Assembly: GCA_944323445.1 (NCBI GenBank)
Contig: CALUSM010000011.1
Location: 1 to 64,000, forward strand
DNA: 64,000 bases
DNA from: an uncultured Bacteroidales bacterium
GTDB lineage: Bacteria; Bacteroidota; Bacteroidia; Bacteroidales; UBA932
Direction of reading: 5' to 3'
Shown here: positions 53,487 to 61,816 of the stretch, one piece after another
How positions within the stretch are numbered: position 1 is the stretch's first letter
How the letters are laid out: each line of letters starts with the position of its first letter
Translations under genes and position numbers: made by a program
Notes under the pieces: model-generated
The model's database searches: none
Seen by the model: only the letters and a program-made list of their open reading frames with translations
Told to the model about the DNA's origin: nothing

Positions 53487-54431
53487 ATGAAGATAGTTTT
53501 CCTGGATGCCGCTACTGTCGGCAAGGATGTCTCTTTGGACGGACTCAGGCAGTTCGGAGAGACGGTGTTTTATGATGCTACCAAGCCGGGTGAGGCCGCT
53601 TTGAGGGTGGCTGACTGCGATATCGTGATAACCAACAAGGTGAAGGTCTACCGGGACGAGATAGACGCGGCCCGCAACCTGAAACTTATCTGCGTGGCGG
53701 CCACCGGAGTCAACTGCGTAGACGTGGACTACGCTGCCTCTAAGGGCATACCGGTCAAGAACGTGCCGGCGTACTCGACCGAGAGCGTGGCACAGGTGTG
53801 CTTCATGCACATTCTCAACATGGTGGGACACGGGATGTATTTCAATGAGATCTGCCACGACGGACGCTACTCCCGAAGCGGGATGTTCTCCGATGTGCTC
53901 AATCCCTTCTGGGAGCTCAAGGGCAAGAAGATGGGTATCATCGGCATGGGCAATATCGGCTCGCGGGTGGCTGAGCTGGCTACGGCCTTCGGAATGGAGG
54001 TGTCCTACTACTCGACTTCCGGTACCGGGCACTGCAGGGCCTATCCCTGCGTGAGTCTTGAGGAACTGCTGGGCGGAAGTGACATCGTGTCGGTCAACTG
54101 TCCTCTGAATCCTAAGACAAAAGACCTTATCACATACACGGAACTGGGCCGGATGAAGCCCGGAAGCTACATCGTCAACTGCTCCCGCGGAGGCATCATA
54201 AACGAGAACGACCTGGTACGCGCCCTCAACGACGGCCTGATAGCCGGAGCAGCGGTCGATACATTCGAGACCGAGCCCCTGCCCATAGACCATCCTTACA
54301 TAGCCGGAGTCAAGGACCCTTCGAGGCTGATTCTCTCACCGCACATCGGCTGGACCAGCATCGAGGCCCGTATCCGCTTAGTGGAAGTCCTCGAGGAGAA
54401 TATCCGCACCTTCTTGGAGAGCGGCAAGTAG
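53487..54431 (+). CDS. D-2-hydroxyacid dehydrogenase, glycerate dehydrogenase-like
   Basis: This 314-residue NAD(P)-dependent enzyme reduces 2-oxoacids such as hydroxypyruvate. The Rossmann motif is GIIGMGNIGSRVAEL. The catalytic Arg lies in NCSRGGIINE, Glu in DTFETEPLP and His in LSPHIGW. The N-terminal part (VVTN-like ITNKVKVYRDEI, then CVAATGVNCVDV) fits glycerate dehydrogenase-like members. The exact substrate is uncertain. It converges with guaA, 4 bp apart. Confidence 0.9.
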   Translation: MKIVFLDAATVGKDVSLDGLRQFGETVFYDATKPGEAALRVADCDIVITNKVKVYRDEIDAARNLKLICVAATGVNCVDVDYAASKGIPVKNVPAYSTESVAQVCFMHILNMVGHGMYFNEICHDGRYSRSGMFSDVLNPFWELKGKKMGIIGMGNIGSRVAELATAFGMEVSYYSTSGTGHCRAYPCVSLEELLGGSDIVSVNCPLNPKTKDLITYTELGRMKPGSYIVNCSRGGIINENDLVRALNDGLIAGAAVDTFETEPLPIDHPYIAGVKDPSRLILSPHIGWTSIEARIRLVEVLEENIRTFLESGK

Positions 54432-54435
54432 GAGT

Positions 54436-56037
54436 TTACTCCCACTCGATAGTTGCGGGGGGTTTGGACGAGATGTCGTAGACGACGCGGTTCACTCCCC
54501 GCACTTTGTTTATGATGTCGTTGGAGACTTTCGCCAGGAAGTCGTAGGGGAGGTGTACCCAGTCGGCGGTCATTCCGTCGGTGGAGACCACTGCCCTGAG
54601 GGCGATGGTGTACTCGTAGGTGCGCTCGTCGCCCATGACTCCCACGCTGCGTACGGGAGGGAGGATCGTTCCGGCCTGCCAGATGCAGTCGTAGAGGGTC
54701 AGGAAGCCCTCACCTGTCTCGGTGCCGCCTGTGGCCGCTGCTCCGGATGCGGGCTGCCAGCCTTCGGGGGCGGGGGTGGAGCGGAGGGCGTCGATGTAGA
54801 TGGCGTCGGCGTTGCGCAGTATCTCCAGTTTCTCGCGGGTCACCTCGCCGAGCACCCTGATGCCGAGGCCGGGGCCGGGGAAGGGATGGCGGGAGATGAG
54901 GGAGTTCTTGATGCCGAGGGCGCGGCCTACGCGGCGGACCTCGTCCTTGAAGAGGGAGCGCAGGGGCTCGACGATCTTAAGGTTCATTTCCTCCGGAAGA
55001 CCGCCTACGTTGTGGTGGGACTTGATGGTCTGTGAAGGACCGTTGACGGAGGCGGATTCTATCACGTCCGGATATATGGTGCCCTGGGCAAGCCAGGATG
55101 CGTTTTCTATCTTGTGTGCCTCCGCATCGAAGACCTCGATGAAGGTGCGGCCGATGGCCTTGCGCTTGGCTTCGGGGTCGGATATGCCCTCGAGGGCCTT
55201 GAGGAAGAGCTCGGTGGCGTCCACTCCGCGGACGTTGAGCCCCATGTCCTGGTAGGAGGCCAGCACGGACTCGTACTCGTCCTTGCGCAGCAGCCCGTTG
55301 TTGACGAAGATGCAGTGCAGCTGCCGTCCGATGGCCCTGTGCAGCAGGACTGCCGCCACAGAGGAGTCGACTCCGCCGGAGAGGCCGAGGATGACATTGT
55401 CCTGACCTATTTTCTCCCTGAGGGACTCGATGGAGCTTTCAATGAAGGAGGCGGGGGTCCAGTCGCCCTTGCAGCCGCAGATGCGCATGGCGAAGTTCTC
55501 CAGAATCTGAGGCCCGTAGGCCGAATGATAGACCTCCGGGTGGAACTGGACGCACCAGGTCTGCTCACCTTTTATATGATAGGCGGCGTTGACCACATCG
55601 TCGGTGGAGGCTATGACCTCCGCGCCTTCGGGGAGACGGGCGATGGTGTCGCCGTGGGACATCCAGACCTGCGAGTCGGAGGGAATGCCCTCGAACAGGG
55701 GGCATTGTTCCTTGATATGCATGATGGCGCGGCCGTACTCACGGGCGATGGAGGGATTGACCTCCCCGCCGTAGCGGTGAGCGATGTACTGGGCGCCGTA
55801 GCAGATGCAGAGCATGGGGAAGCGTCCCTTGATGCCGGAGAGATCGGGGGAGGGGGCCTTCGGGTCGCGGACGGACCAGGGGCTGCCCGAGAGAACCACG
55901 CCGCGGACGCTGTCGTCGAGGGCGGGTATCCTGTTGAATGGATGGATTTCGCAATAAACGTTCAGCTCCCTGAGTCTGCGGCCGATTAGCTGGGTGACCT
56001 GTGAGCCGAAATCGAGGATTATGATCTTCTCCGTCAT
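54436..56037 (-). CDS. guaA: GMP synthase (glutamine-hydrolysing)
   Basis: GuaA aminates XMP to GMP. The ATG at 56037 gives 533 residues and the expected start [20 protein letters not shown]. The glutaminase has the nucleophile Cys79 in LCICYGAQY. The synthetase half has the PP-loop [16 protein letters not shown], and the C-terminal dimer domain ends with [10 protein letters not shown] Gly/Ala/Thr-rich insertion of roughly 20 residues ([14 protein letters not shown]) in the C-terminal part makes it longer than the usual 505-525 residues. It has its own promoter, divergent from typA. Confidence 0.96.
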   Translation of the reverse strand: MTEKIIILDFGSQVTQLIGRRLRELNVYCEIHPFNRIPALDDSVRGVVLSGSPWSVRDPKAPSPDLSGIKGRFPMLCICYGAQYIAHRYGGEVNPSIAREYGRAIMHIKEQCPLFEGIPSDSQVWMSHGDTIARLPEGAEVIASTDDVVNAAYHIKGEQTWCVQFHPEVYHSAYGPQILENFAMRICGCKGDWTPASFIESSIESLREKIGQDNVILGLSGGVDSSVAAVLLHRAIGRQLHCIFVNNGLLRKDEYESVLASYQDMGLNVRGVDATELFLKALEGISDPEAKRKAIGRTFIEVFDAEAHKIENASWLAQGTIYPDVIESASVNGPSQTIKSHHNVGGLPEEMNLKIVEPLRSLFKDEVRRVGRALGIKNSLISRHPFPGPGLGIRVLGEVTREKLEILRNADAIYIDALRSTPAPEGWQPASGAAATGGTETGEGFLTLYDCIWQAGTILPPVRSVGVMGDERTYEYTIALRAVVSTDGMTADWVHLPYDFLAKVSNDIINKVRGVNRVVYDISSKPPATIEWE

Positions 56038-56077
56038 GGTGTGTGGTGGGTTACTGTTAAAATTTAATGTCAGGGTG

Positions 56078-56085
56078 CAAATGTA
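56078..56085 (-). promoter_or_regulatory. -7 promoter element for guaA
   Basis: The minus-strand octamer TACATTTG lies 40 nt upstream of the guaA ATG. Confidence 0.45.
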
Positions 56086-56098
56086 AATAAATTTCAAT

Positions 56099-56106
56099 TA
56101 ATTTTG
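56099..56106 (+). promoter_or_regulatory. -7 promoter element for typA
   Basis: TAATTTTG matches TAnnTTTG and ends 10 nt before the ATG, implying a leader of only a few bases. Confidence 0.45.
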
Positions 56107-56116
56107 CGCCCCGAAT

Positions 56117-57919
56117 ATGCAAAACGTAAGAAATATAGCCATCATCGCCCATGTCGACCACGGTAAGACCACTCTGGTGGACAGAATGATATATCAGGCG
56201 AAGCTCGTCCGGGAGGACGGAAAGCACGGGGGCGACCTGATCTTGGACAACAACGATCTGGAGCGTGAGAGAGGTATCACTATCCTCGCCAAGAACGTAT
56301 CTGTGCCGTACAAGGGCATTAAGATCAATATCATAGACACTCCGGGCCACGCCGATTTCGGAGGCGAGGTCGAGAGGGTGCTCAACATGACGGACGGAGT
56401 GCTGCTGTTGGTGGATGCCTTTGAGGGCACCATGCCGCAGACCCGCTTCGTGCTGCAGAAGGCCATAGAGATGGGCAAGAAGCCTATTGTGGTGATCAAC
56501 AAGGTGGACAAGCCCAACTGCCGTCCCGACGAGGTCAACGAGCAGGTATTCGACCTGATGTTCTCGCTCAACGCCACTGAGGAGCAGCTGGACTTCAAGA
56601 CCGTCTACGGCAGTGCCAAGCAGGGCTGGATGTCCCTGGACTGGCGCAAGCCCACGGGCGACATCATCCCGCTGCTGGACACCATCGTGGCTGAGATACC
56701 GGCGCCCAAGTATGTGGAGGGCACTCCCCAGATGCTGATTTCCTCCCTCGAATATTCGCCCTACGTGGGACGTATCGCGGTGGGCAGGGTCAGCCGAGGA
56801 GCCCTGACGGCCGGCATGCAGATCTCCCTCTGCAAGAAAGACGGCACAGTGGAGAAACAGAAGATCAAGGACCTGATGGTATTCCAGGGACTCGAGAAGA
56901 AGAGTGCCGGGAAGGTGGAGTGCGGGGATATCTGCGCTGTAGTCGGCCTGGAGGACTTCGAGATAGGCGATACGGTGGCAGATTTCGAGAATCCTGAGGC
57001 TCTGCCGCCCATCACCGTGGATGAGCCTACGATGAGCATGCTGTTTACCATCAACGACTCGCCCTTCTTCGGCCGCGACGGCAAGTACGTGACCTCCAGG
57101 CATCTGAAGGAACGACTGGAGAAAGAGTTGGAGAAGAATCTGGCGCTGAGGGTAAAGCCCGGCTTAGGCGCTGATTCCTTTATAGTATACGGCCGCGGTG
57201 TTCTGCATCTGTCGATCCTTATCGAAACGATGCGCCGCGAGGGCTTCGAGCTGCAGGTAGGCCAGCCCAAGGTCATCGACAAGAATATCAACGGGGTACG
57301 TTGCGAACCAGTCGAGCTGCTGACCATAGACCTGCCCGAGGAGATGGTCGGCAAGGCCATCGAGATATCCACCCGCCGCAAGGCCTCCCTGACCCACATG
57401 GAAACCCGCGGGGACAGGGCCCATCTGGAGTTCGACATCCCTTCGAGGGGTCTGATAGGTCTGAGAAGCAACCTGATGACCGCCACCCAGGGCGAGGCCG
57501 TAGTGGCCCACCGCTTCAAGGGCTACGAGCCGTACAAGGGCGAGATAGAGAAGCGCAACAATGGCTCCCTCGTCTCCCTCGAGACCGGTCTCTCAGTGGC
57601 TTACGCCATGGATAAGCTCCAGGACCGCGGCCGCTTCTTCATCGATCCGGGCGAGGAGATATACGCCGGTCAGGTGGTCGGCGAGCACACCAGGGCGAGC
57701 GACCTGGCCATCAACATCTGCAAGACCAAGAAACTGACCAATATGAGGGCGTCCGGCTCCGACGAGAAGGTGATGCTGCCGCCTCCCATCAAGTTCTCCC
57801 TTGAGGAGGCTCTGGAGTATATCCAGGAGGACGAGCTGGTGGAGGTGACTCCTCACTTCATGCGTCTGAGGAAGATTATTTTGGACGAGAACGAGAGAAA
57901 GCGCAGGAGAATGCAATAA
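56117..57919 (+). CDS. typA: Ribosome-associated GTPase TypA/BipA
   Basis: This 600-residue translational GTPase binds the ribosome and supports 50S assembly and stress growth. G1 is AHVDHGKT (residues 11-18), G3 is DTPGHADFGGEVERV and G4 is NKVDKPNCRP. Domain II, the EF-G-like domains III and V, and the TypA-specific C-terminal domain (VMLPPPIKFSLEEALEYIQE) are all present at full length. It is transcribed from its own promoter. Confidence 0.97.
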   Translation: MQNVRNIAIIAHVDHGKTTLVDRMIYQAKLVREDGKHGGDLILDNNDLERERGITILAKNVSVPYKGIKINIIDTPGHADFGGEVERVLNMTDGVLLLVDAFEGTMPQTRFVLQKAIEMGKKPIVVINKVDKPNCRPDEVNEQVFDLMFSLNATEEQLDFKTVYGSAKQGWMSLDWRKPTGDIIPLLDTIVAEIPAPKYVEGTPQMLISSLEYSPYVGRIAVGRVSRGALTAGMQISLCKKDGTVEKQKIKDLMVFQGLEKKSAGKVECGDICAVVGLEDFEIGDTVADFENPEALPPITVDEPTMSMLFTINDSPFFGRDGKYVTSRHLKERLEKELEKNLALRVKPGLGADSFIVYGRGVLHLSILIETMRREGFELQVGQPKVIDKNINGVRCEPVELLTIDLPEEMVGKAIEISTRRKASLTHMETRGDRAHLEFDIPSRGLIGLRSNLMTATQGEAVVAHRFKGYEPYKGEIEKRNNGSLVSLETGLSVAYAMDKLQDRGRFFIDPGEEIYAGQVVGEHTRASDLAINICKTKKLTNMRASGSDEKVMLPPPIKFSLEEALEYIQEDELVEVTPHFMRLRKIILDENERKRRRMQ

Positions 57920-57957
57920 AAAAGTCCAAAACAATTTCGGAATATTGAAAAATTTTA

Positions 57958-57965
57958 TATCTTTG
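57958..57965 (+). promoter_or_regulatory. -7 promoter element for DUF177-rpmF
   Basis: TATCTTTG matches TAnnTTTG, 20 nt upstream of the DUF177 ATG. Confidence 0.5.
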
Positions 57966-57985
57966 CCGCCCTTAATTGTCGGGAA

Positions 57986-58438
57986 ATGAATTGCAAGATA
58001 GGGATACGCGGGCTTTCAAACGGAGAACATCCGTTCCACGTCAAGGTGGACGGGAGTTTCTTCGAGGCATACGAGAGCGATACTGTCTCGGATGCTGAGT
58101 TGGATGTCAATGCCCTGATAACCAAGGAACCGGGCCGTATGAGCCTGGATCTCGGTATTACAGGGGACGTGACGGTGAAGTGCGACAGATGCCTCGCTGA
58201 CCTGAAGATTCCGGTGGATATTCAGGTGCCTTTCTCGGTGATGTTCTCCTCATACGCCGAGGATGCGGAGGAGGGAGTCTCGGACGAGGTGATACTTCTT
58301 GACGGCAGTTCTTCGGAGATAGACCTGGGTCAGATTATTTACGACTATGTCAATCTCAGCCTCCCGATAAAGAAGGTTCATCCCGAGGGCGGATGCGACC
58401 CGGTGATGATGGAAAAGCTGAAAGATATTTTAAAATAG
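57986..58438 (+). CDS. DUF177 (YceD-like) protein
   Basis: This 150-residue protein of the DUF177/YceD family has the conserved CDRC-type centre (TVKCDRCLADLKIPVDIQV) and the acidic stretch before YDYVNLSLPIKKVHPEGGCD, which keeps the C-terminal conserved Cys. DUF177 genes are linked to rpmF across bacteria, as here (23 bp before it). In plants and E. coli the family is connected to 23S rRNA accumulation. Confidence 0.92.
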   Translation: MNCKIGIRGLSNGEHPFHVKVDGSFFEAYESDTVSDAELDVNALITKEPGRMSLDLGITGDVTVKCDRCLADLKIPVDIQVPFSVMFSSYAEDAEEGVSDEVILLDGSSSEIDLGQIIYDYVNLSLPIKKVHPEGGCDPVMMEKLKDILK

Positions 58439-58461
58439 AAATAATTAAAATTTAGAATAAG

Positions 58462-58644
58462 ATGGCACATCCCAAACACAAACTCTCAAAGCAGCGCAGG
58501 GACAAACGCAGAACTCATGACAAACTGACTCTCCCCGCACTTTCCACATGCTCCAACTGCGGAGCCACAGTACTGTATCACCGCGTATGCCCTGAGTGCG
58601 GCTACTACCGCGGACGCCTGATGGTAGAGAAGAACGTTGAGTAA
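58462..58644 (+). CDS. rpmF: 50S ribosomal protein L32
   Basis: This 60-residue protein starts MAHPKHKLSKQRRDKRRTHD. It carries a zinc ribbon with Cys30, Cys33, Cys43 and Cys46, so it is the zinc-binding form. It is the second gene of the DUF177-rpmF operon. In many bacteria fatty-acid genes plsX and fabH follow, but here a structured intergenic region and tRNA-Arg follow instead. Confidence 0.96.
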   Translation: MAHPKHKLSKQRRDKRRTHDKLTLPALSTCSNCGATVLYHRVCPECGYYRGRLMVEKNVE

Positions 58645-58671
58645 TTCTGTTCTTCCGTAACGGGAAATATG

Positions 58672-58711
58672 TTACCGGAGCCTGTGACCGTACAGGTTGC
58701 AGCCCCGGTAA
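58672..58711 (+). other. Structured intergenic RNA element downstream of rpmF
   Basis: An outer stem TTACCGG/CCGGTAA (7 bp) encloses an inner CCTGT/ACAGG hairpin with loop GACCGT. No T-tract follows, so it is not a standard terminator. It might protect the 3' end of the rpmF mRNA. Confidence 0.4.
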
Positions 58712-58759
58712 TTCTGTATGCGGAAAATACATTAAATTGTAGATTAATTGAAAATTTAA

Positions 58760-58767
58760 TATATTTG
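58760..58767 (+). promoter_or_regulatory. -7 promoter element for tRNA-Arg
   Basis: TATATTTG matches TAnnTTTG, 19 nt upstream of the mature tRNA. Confidence 0.55.
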
Positions 58768-58786
58768 CACGCCAAAATTCGGAAAC

Positions 58787-58858
58787 GGCCCCATAGTTCA
58801 AGGGATAGAATGGAAGTTTCCTAAACTTTAGATACAGGTTCGAGTCCTGTTGGGGCTA
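58787..58858 (+). tRNA. tRNA-Arg(CCT)
   Basis: The cloverleaf closes with acceptor GGCCCCA/TGGGGCT (one terminal G-T pair), T8 and A9, and D stem GTTC/GAAT. The anticodon stem GAAGT/ACTTT has loop TTCCTAA, so the anticodon is CCT (Arg, AGG). The T arm is ACAGG/CCTGT around TTCGAGT, and the discriminator is A. CCA is not encoded. Confidence 0.93.
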
Positions 58859-58863
58859 CTTGA

Positions 58864-58892
58864 GAACAACTCAAAGAGTTGTTCTTTTTTTT
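58864..58892 (+). terminator. Rho-independent terminator of tRNA-Arg
   Basis: The 9-bp stem GAACAACTC/GAGTTGTTC with loop AAA is followed by eight T, starting five bases after the tRNA. Confidence 0.88.
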
Positions 58893-58933
58893 GCTCCCGG
58901 TGGTCACACATCCCTGGCCTCTCCCGGTGATTT

Positions 58934-58995
58934 GCAGAAGAAGCAGAAAAGCGGAACGCGAGCGAACTCGTGTTCCGCTTTTCTGCTTCTTCTGC
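58934..58995. repeat. 29-bp inverted repeat with a CGAA loop
   Basis: Arms 58934-58962 and 58967-58995 pair over all 29 positions with one G-T pair, leaving a 4-nt CGAA loop. It abuts the tRNA-Ser-like 3' end, so it probably was the transcript end of a minus-strand tRNA-Ser gene. Confidence 0.9.
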
Positions 58996-59014
58996 GGAGA
59001 GAGGGGCTCTCGAA
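58995..59014 (-). mobile_element. Putative attachment site: tRNA-Ser 3'-end fragment
   Basis: Read on the minus strand these 20 nt are TTCGAGA (T-loop), GCCCC (T-stem 3' strand), TCTCTCC (acceptor 3' strand) and G (the discriminator of tRNA-Ser). The 5' strand of the T-stem should be GGGGC but reads ATAAG, so the tRNA identity stops at the T-loop. This is the pattern left when an integrase has inserted an element into the 3' part of a tRNA gene. The repeated copy should lie at the far end of the element, outside the window. Confidence 0.65.
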
Positions 59015-59121
59015 CTTATACTTTCACAGAATATCATAAAACTGCAAACGACTGATAATCAAGTGTAAATTACAATATAGAGTAAAAGTAAATGTTTCTA
59101 AATGTCTTTTGCTATCTCAAT

Positions 59122-59165
59122 AATTGGGTGTATATTTGGGTGTAGAATTTCAAACGCACCCAATT
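59122..59165. promoter_or_regulatory. Operator-like repeats around the integrase promoter
   Basis: AATTGGGTG (59122-59130) and CACCCAATT (59157-59165) are perfect inverted repeats. A second direct copy of TTGGGTGTA lies at 59136-59144. The -7 element sits between them and the ATG follows at once. It may serve as an operator or as integrase arm-type binding sites. Confidence 0.6.
59131..59138 (+). promoter_or_regulatory. -7 promoter element for the integrase
   Basis: TATATTTG matches TAnnTTTG and lies 27 nt before the ATG at 59166, inside the repeat region. Confidence 0.5.
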
Positions 59166-60449
59166 ATGAATATCAAGCGCAACATCATTTTTGCATTGGA
59201 GAGCCGGAAAAAGAACGGTGTGCCAATCGTAGAGAACGTACCCATCCGTATGCGTGTCATCTTTGCCAGCCAACGCATCGAGTTTACAACGGGCTACCGG
59301 ATTGACGTAGCCAAATGGGATGCAGATAAGCAGCGGGTAAAGAACGGATGTACCAACAAGCTAAAGCAAAGTGCAGCCGAAATCAATACGGACTTGCTGA
59401 AATACTATGCCGAAATCCAGAATATTTTCAAGGAATTTGAGGTGCAGGAGGTCATGCCAACGACCCAACAGTTGAAGGAAGCTTTCAACATGAGAATGAA
59501 AGACACCAGCGAAGAACAGCCGGAAGAAGCCCCTGTCAGCTTTTGGGAGGTGTTCGATGAGTTTGTAAAAGAGTGCGGTAACCAGAATAACTGGACGGCA
59601 TCCACCTATGAAAAATTTGCAGCAGTGAGGAACCACCTCAAAGAGTTCAAGGAGGATGCAACGTTCAACTATTTCAACGAGTTTGGATTGAACGAATACG
59701 TCAACTTCCTGCGTGACACCAAGGATATGAGAAACAGCACCATCGGCAAGCAAATGGGATTCCTCAAATGGTTCCTGCGCTGGAGCTTCAAGAAAGGACA
59801 TCATCAGAACATTGCATACGATACGTTCAAACCGAAACTGAAAACCACCTCGAAAAAAGTAATCTTCCTGACTTGGGATGAACTGAACAAGCTGAAAGAC
59901 TACCAGATACCCAAGGATAAGCAATACCTGGAACGTGTGCGTGATGTTTTCCTGTTCTGCTGCTTTACGAGTTTGCGGTATTCGGATGTTCGCAATCTGA
60001 AAAGAAGCGATGTGAAGTCCGACCACATCGAAATAACCACAGTCAAGACTGCCGACAGCCTGACGATTGAACTGAACAAATACAGCAAAGCCATACTGGA
60101 CAAATACAAGGACATCCATTTCGAGAATTACATGGCTCTGCCCGTCATCAGCAACCAGAAGATGAACGATTACCTGAAAGAGCTGGGCGAACTGGCAGAA
60201 ATCAACGAGCCTGTACGGGAAACCTACTACAAGGGAAATGAACGTATTGATGAAGTCACACCCAAATACGCTTTGCTCAGTACCCATGCAGGAAGAAGGA
60301 CATTCATCTGCAATGCGCTGGCTCTCGGAATCCCGGCACAGGTGGTCATGAAATGGACGGGACACAGCGACTACAAAGCTATGAAACCCTACATTGACAT
60401 AGCGGATGATATTAAGGCAAATGCCATGAACAAGTTTAATCAACTATAA
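59166..60449 (+). CDS. Tyrosine site-specific integrase
   Basis: The ATG at 59166 gives 427 residues. This recombinase has the Bacteroidota integrase layout: an N-terminal arm-binding domain (MNIKRNIIFALESRKKNG...), a SAM-like core-binding domain (FWEVFDEFVKECGNQNNWTA) and a C-terminal catalytic domain. The catalytic residues are Arg in TSLRYSDVRNL, His and Arg in THAGRRTF, His in WTGHSDYKAM and the Tyr nucleophile in KPYIDIADD. It should catalyse insertion at, and excision from, the adjacent tRNA-Ser-like site. A frame extension to 59124 begins at TTG and is unlikely. Confidence 0.94.
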   Translation: MNIKRNIIFALESRKKNGVPIVENVPIRMRVIFASQRIEFTTGYRIDVAKWDADKQRVKNGCTNKLKQSAAEINTDLLKYYAEIQNIFKEFEVQEVMPTTQQLKEAFNMRMKDTSEEQPEEAPVSFWEVFDEFVKECGNQNNWTASTYEKFAAVRNHLKEFKEDATFNYFNEFGLNEYVNFLRDTKDMRNSTIGKQMGFLKWFLRWSFKKGHHQNIAYDTFKPKLKTTSKKVIFLTWDELNKLKDYQIPKDKQYLERVRDVFLFCCFTSLRYSDVRNLKRSDVKSDHIEITTVKTADSLTIELNKYSKAILDKYKDIHFENYMALPVISNQKMNDYLKELGELAEINEPVRETYYKGNERIDEVTPKYALLSTHAGRRTFICNALALGIPAQVVMKWTGHSDYKAMKPYIDIADDIKANAMNKFNQL

Positions 60450-60512
60450 AAGTATCAAACAGTTTCATAGATAGTTACCAATGACTATATTTGTAGAAAT
60501 TATCATCACAAT

Positions 60513-61808
60513 ATGAGCAACAAGGAATCCAACATAGAGAAAACGAATTTTGATGCATTCATACAAGCGGTCGGTTCGGAAATAGAACAGGCACAAGTAA
60601 GGCTGATTGTTGCAGCCAATGCACAAATGCTGTTCCATTACTGGAAGATAGGCAATTACATCCTTTATCACCAGCAGCTGCACGGATGGGGAAGCAAAAT
60701 CATCAAGCAGTTGGCAAAGGCTATCCGACTGCATTACCCTGAAAAGAAAGGCTATTCGGAACGTAACCTTACCTATATGTGCCAGTTTGCAAAAGCATAT
60801 CCTTTAAGAGCGTTGCAAAGTTTCATAGAAACAGATGCAAGCCTGTCTGTCCCAACCATACAGAGTGTGACCAATGAAGTATTAAAACTGAATGACAAGC
60901 AATTTACGCAGGAACTTACTGCGCAAATACAATCGATTGATTGTCAATCATTAGCAATTACGCAGGAAGTTCCTGCGCAATTTGAAGATGTGGGAAAAAC
61001 CGTGTCTGCCATTTACAGGATGGGAATCAGGGAAATAGAAGAAGTTTTCTTGACCTCTCCTATAGCCAAAATAAACTGGACAAGCCAAATGACTATACTT
61101 GACAGTTCGCTACCTTTAGGTCTAAGCTACTGGTACATGAAGCAGTCTGTGGAAATGGGATGGAGCAGCAATGTATTGAAAATGCAAATTGACAGTGATT
61201 TGTATAGCCGACAAATCAGCAACAACAAGGTAAACAATTTCACGACCACACTTCCGGCTCCACAAAGCGACCTTGCCAATTACCTACTCAAAGACCCGTA
61301 CATCTTTGATTTGGCAGGAGCCAAAGAAAAAGCAGACGAAAGGGATATTGAAGAACAGCTGGTGAAACACGTTACCCGCTACCTGTTGGAAATGGGCAAC
61401 GGTTTTGCCTTCGTTGCCCGGCAGAAGCACTTCCAAGTCGGAAACAGCGATTTCTTTGCCGACCTGATTCTATATTCCATTCCGTTGCACGCATATATCG
61501 TGGTAGAATTAAAGGCTACCCCATTCAAACCGGAGTATGCAGGACAACTGAACTTCTACATCAATGTGGTGGATGATAAACTGAGGGGAGAGAATGACAA
61601 CAAGACTATCGGGTTGTTGCTATGCAAGGGAAAAGACGAAGTTGTGGCACAATACGCATTGACAGGCTATGACCAGCCCATCGGCATCAGCGATTACCAA
61701 TTGAGCAAAGCGATTCCCGAGAAACTGAAATCAGCGTTGCCCAGCGTGGAAGAAGTGGAAGAAGAACTGGCCTCTTTCCTTGACAAAGACAATAACACTC
61801 AAAAATAG
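60513..61808 (+). CDS. DUF1016 (YhcG-like) PDDEXK nuclease-domain protein
   Basis: This 431-residue protein has the N-terminal DUF1016 helical domain (QMLFHYWKIGNYILYHQQLH, WGSKIIKQLAKAIR, YSERNLTYMCQFAKAYP). The C-terminal PD-(D/E)XK-type nuclease fold carries NSDFFADLILYSIPLHAYIV followed by VELKATPFKPEYAGQL, which supplies D...E-x-K. The family is spread on mobile elements and sits near restriction genes; its true activity is unknown. Residues about 132-156 come from a cluster of palindromic DNA repeats. It lies 63 bp after the integrase gene. Confidence 0.9.
   Translation: MSNKESNIEKTNFDAFIQAVGSEIEQAQVRLIVAANAQMLFHYWKIGNYILYHQQLHGWGSKIIKQLAKAIRLHYPEKKGYSERNLTYMCQFAKAYPLRALQSFIETDASLSVPTIQSVTNEVLKLNDKQFTQELTAQIQSIDCQSLAITQEVPAQFEDVGKTVSAIYRMGIREIEEVFLTSPIAKINWTSQMTILDSSLPLGLSYWYMKQSVEMGWSSNVLKMQIDSDLYSRQISNNKVNNFTTTLPAPQSDLANYLLKDPYIFDLAGAKEKADERDIEEQLVKHVTRYLLEMGNGFAFVARQKHFQVGNSDFFADLILYSIPLHAYIVVELKATPFKPEYAGQLNFYINVVDDKLRGENDNKTIGLLLCKGKDEVVAQYALTGYDQPIGISDYQLSKAIPEKLKSALPSVEEVEEELASFLDKDNNTQK
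60904..60980. repeat. Cluster of three palindromes inside the DUF1016 gene
   Basis: CGCAGGAACTTACTGCG (60907-60923) and the perfect palindrome CGCAGGAAGTTCCTGCG (60961-60977) differ at two positions. Between them is TGATTGTCAATCA (60938-60950), also palindromic. The array keeps the reading frame and encodes the repeated peptides TQELTAQI and TQEVPAQF. Confidence 0.7.
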
Positions 61809-61816
61809 TTGCGTCC

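Larger units (their letters stand above)
58859..59165. other. Gene-free junction between tRNA-Arg and the integrative element
   Basis: This 307-bp stretch holds, in order, the tRNA-Arg terminator, a 29-bp hairpin, a 20-nt tRNA-Ser 3' end on the minus strand and the integrase promoter with its repeats. Base composition becomes AT-rich from about 59015. I see no protein-coding gene here. Confidence 0.7.

Noticed and set aside
58672-58711. Riboswitch or terminator after rpmF
   Set aside because: It has nested stems, but no T-tract and no known riboswitch core; kept only as a structured element.
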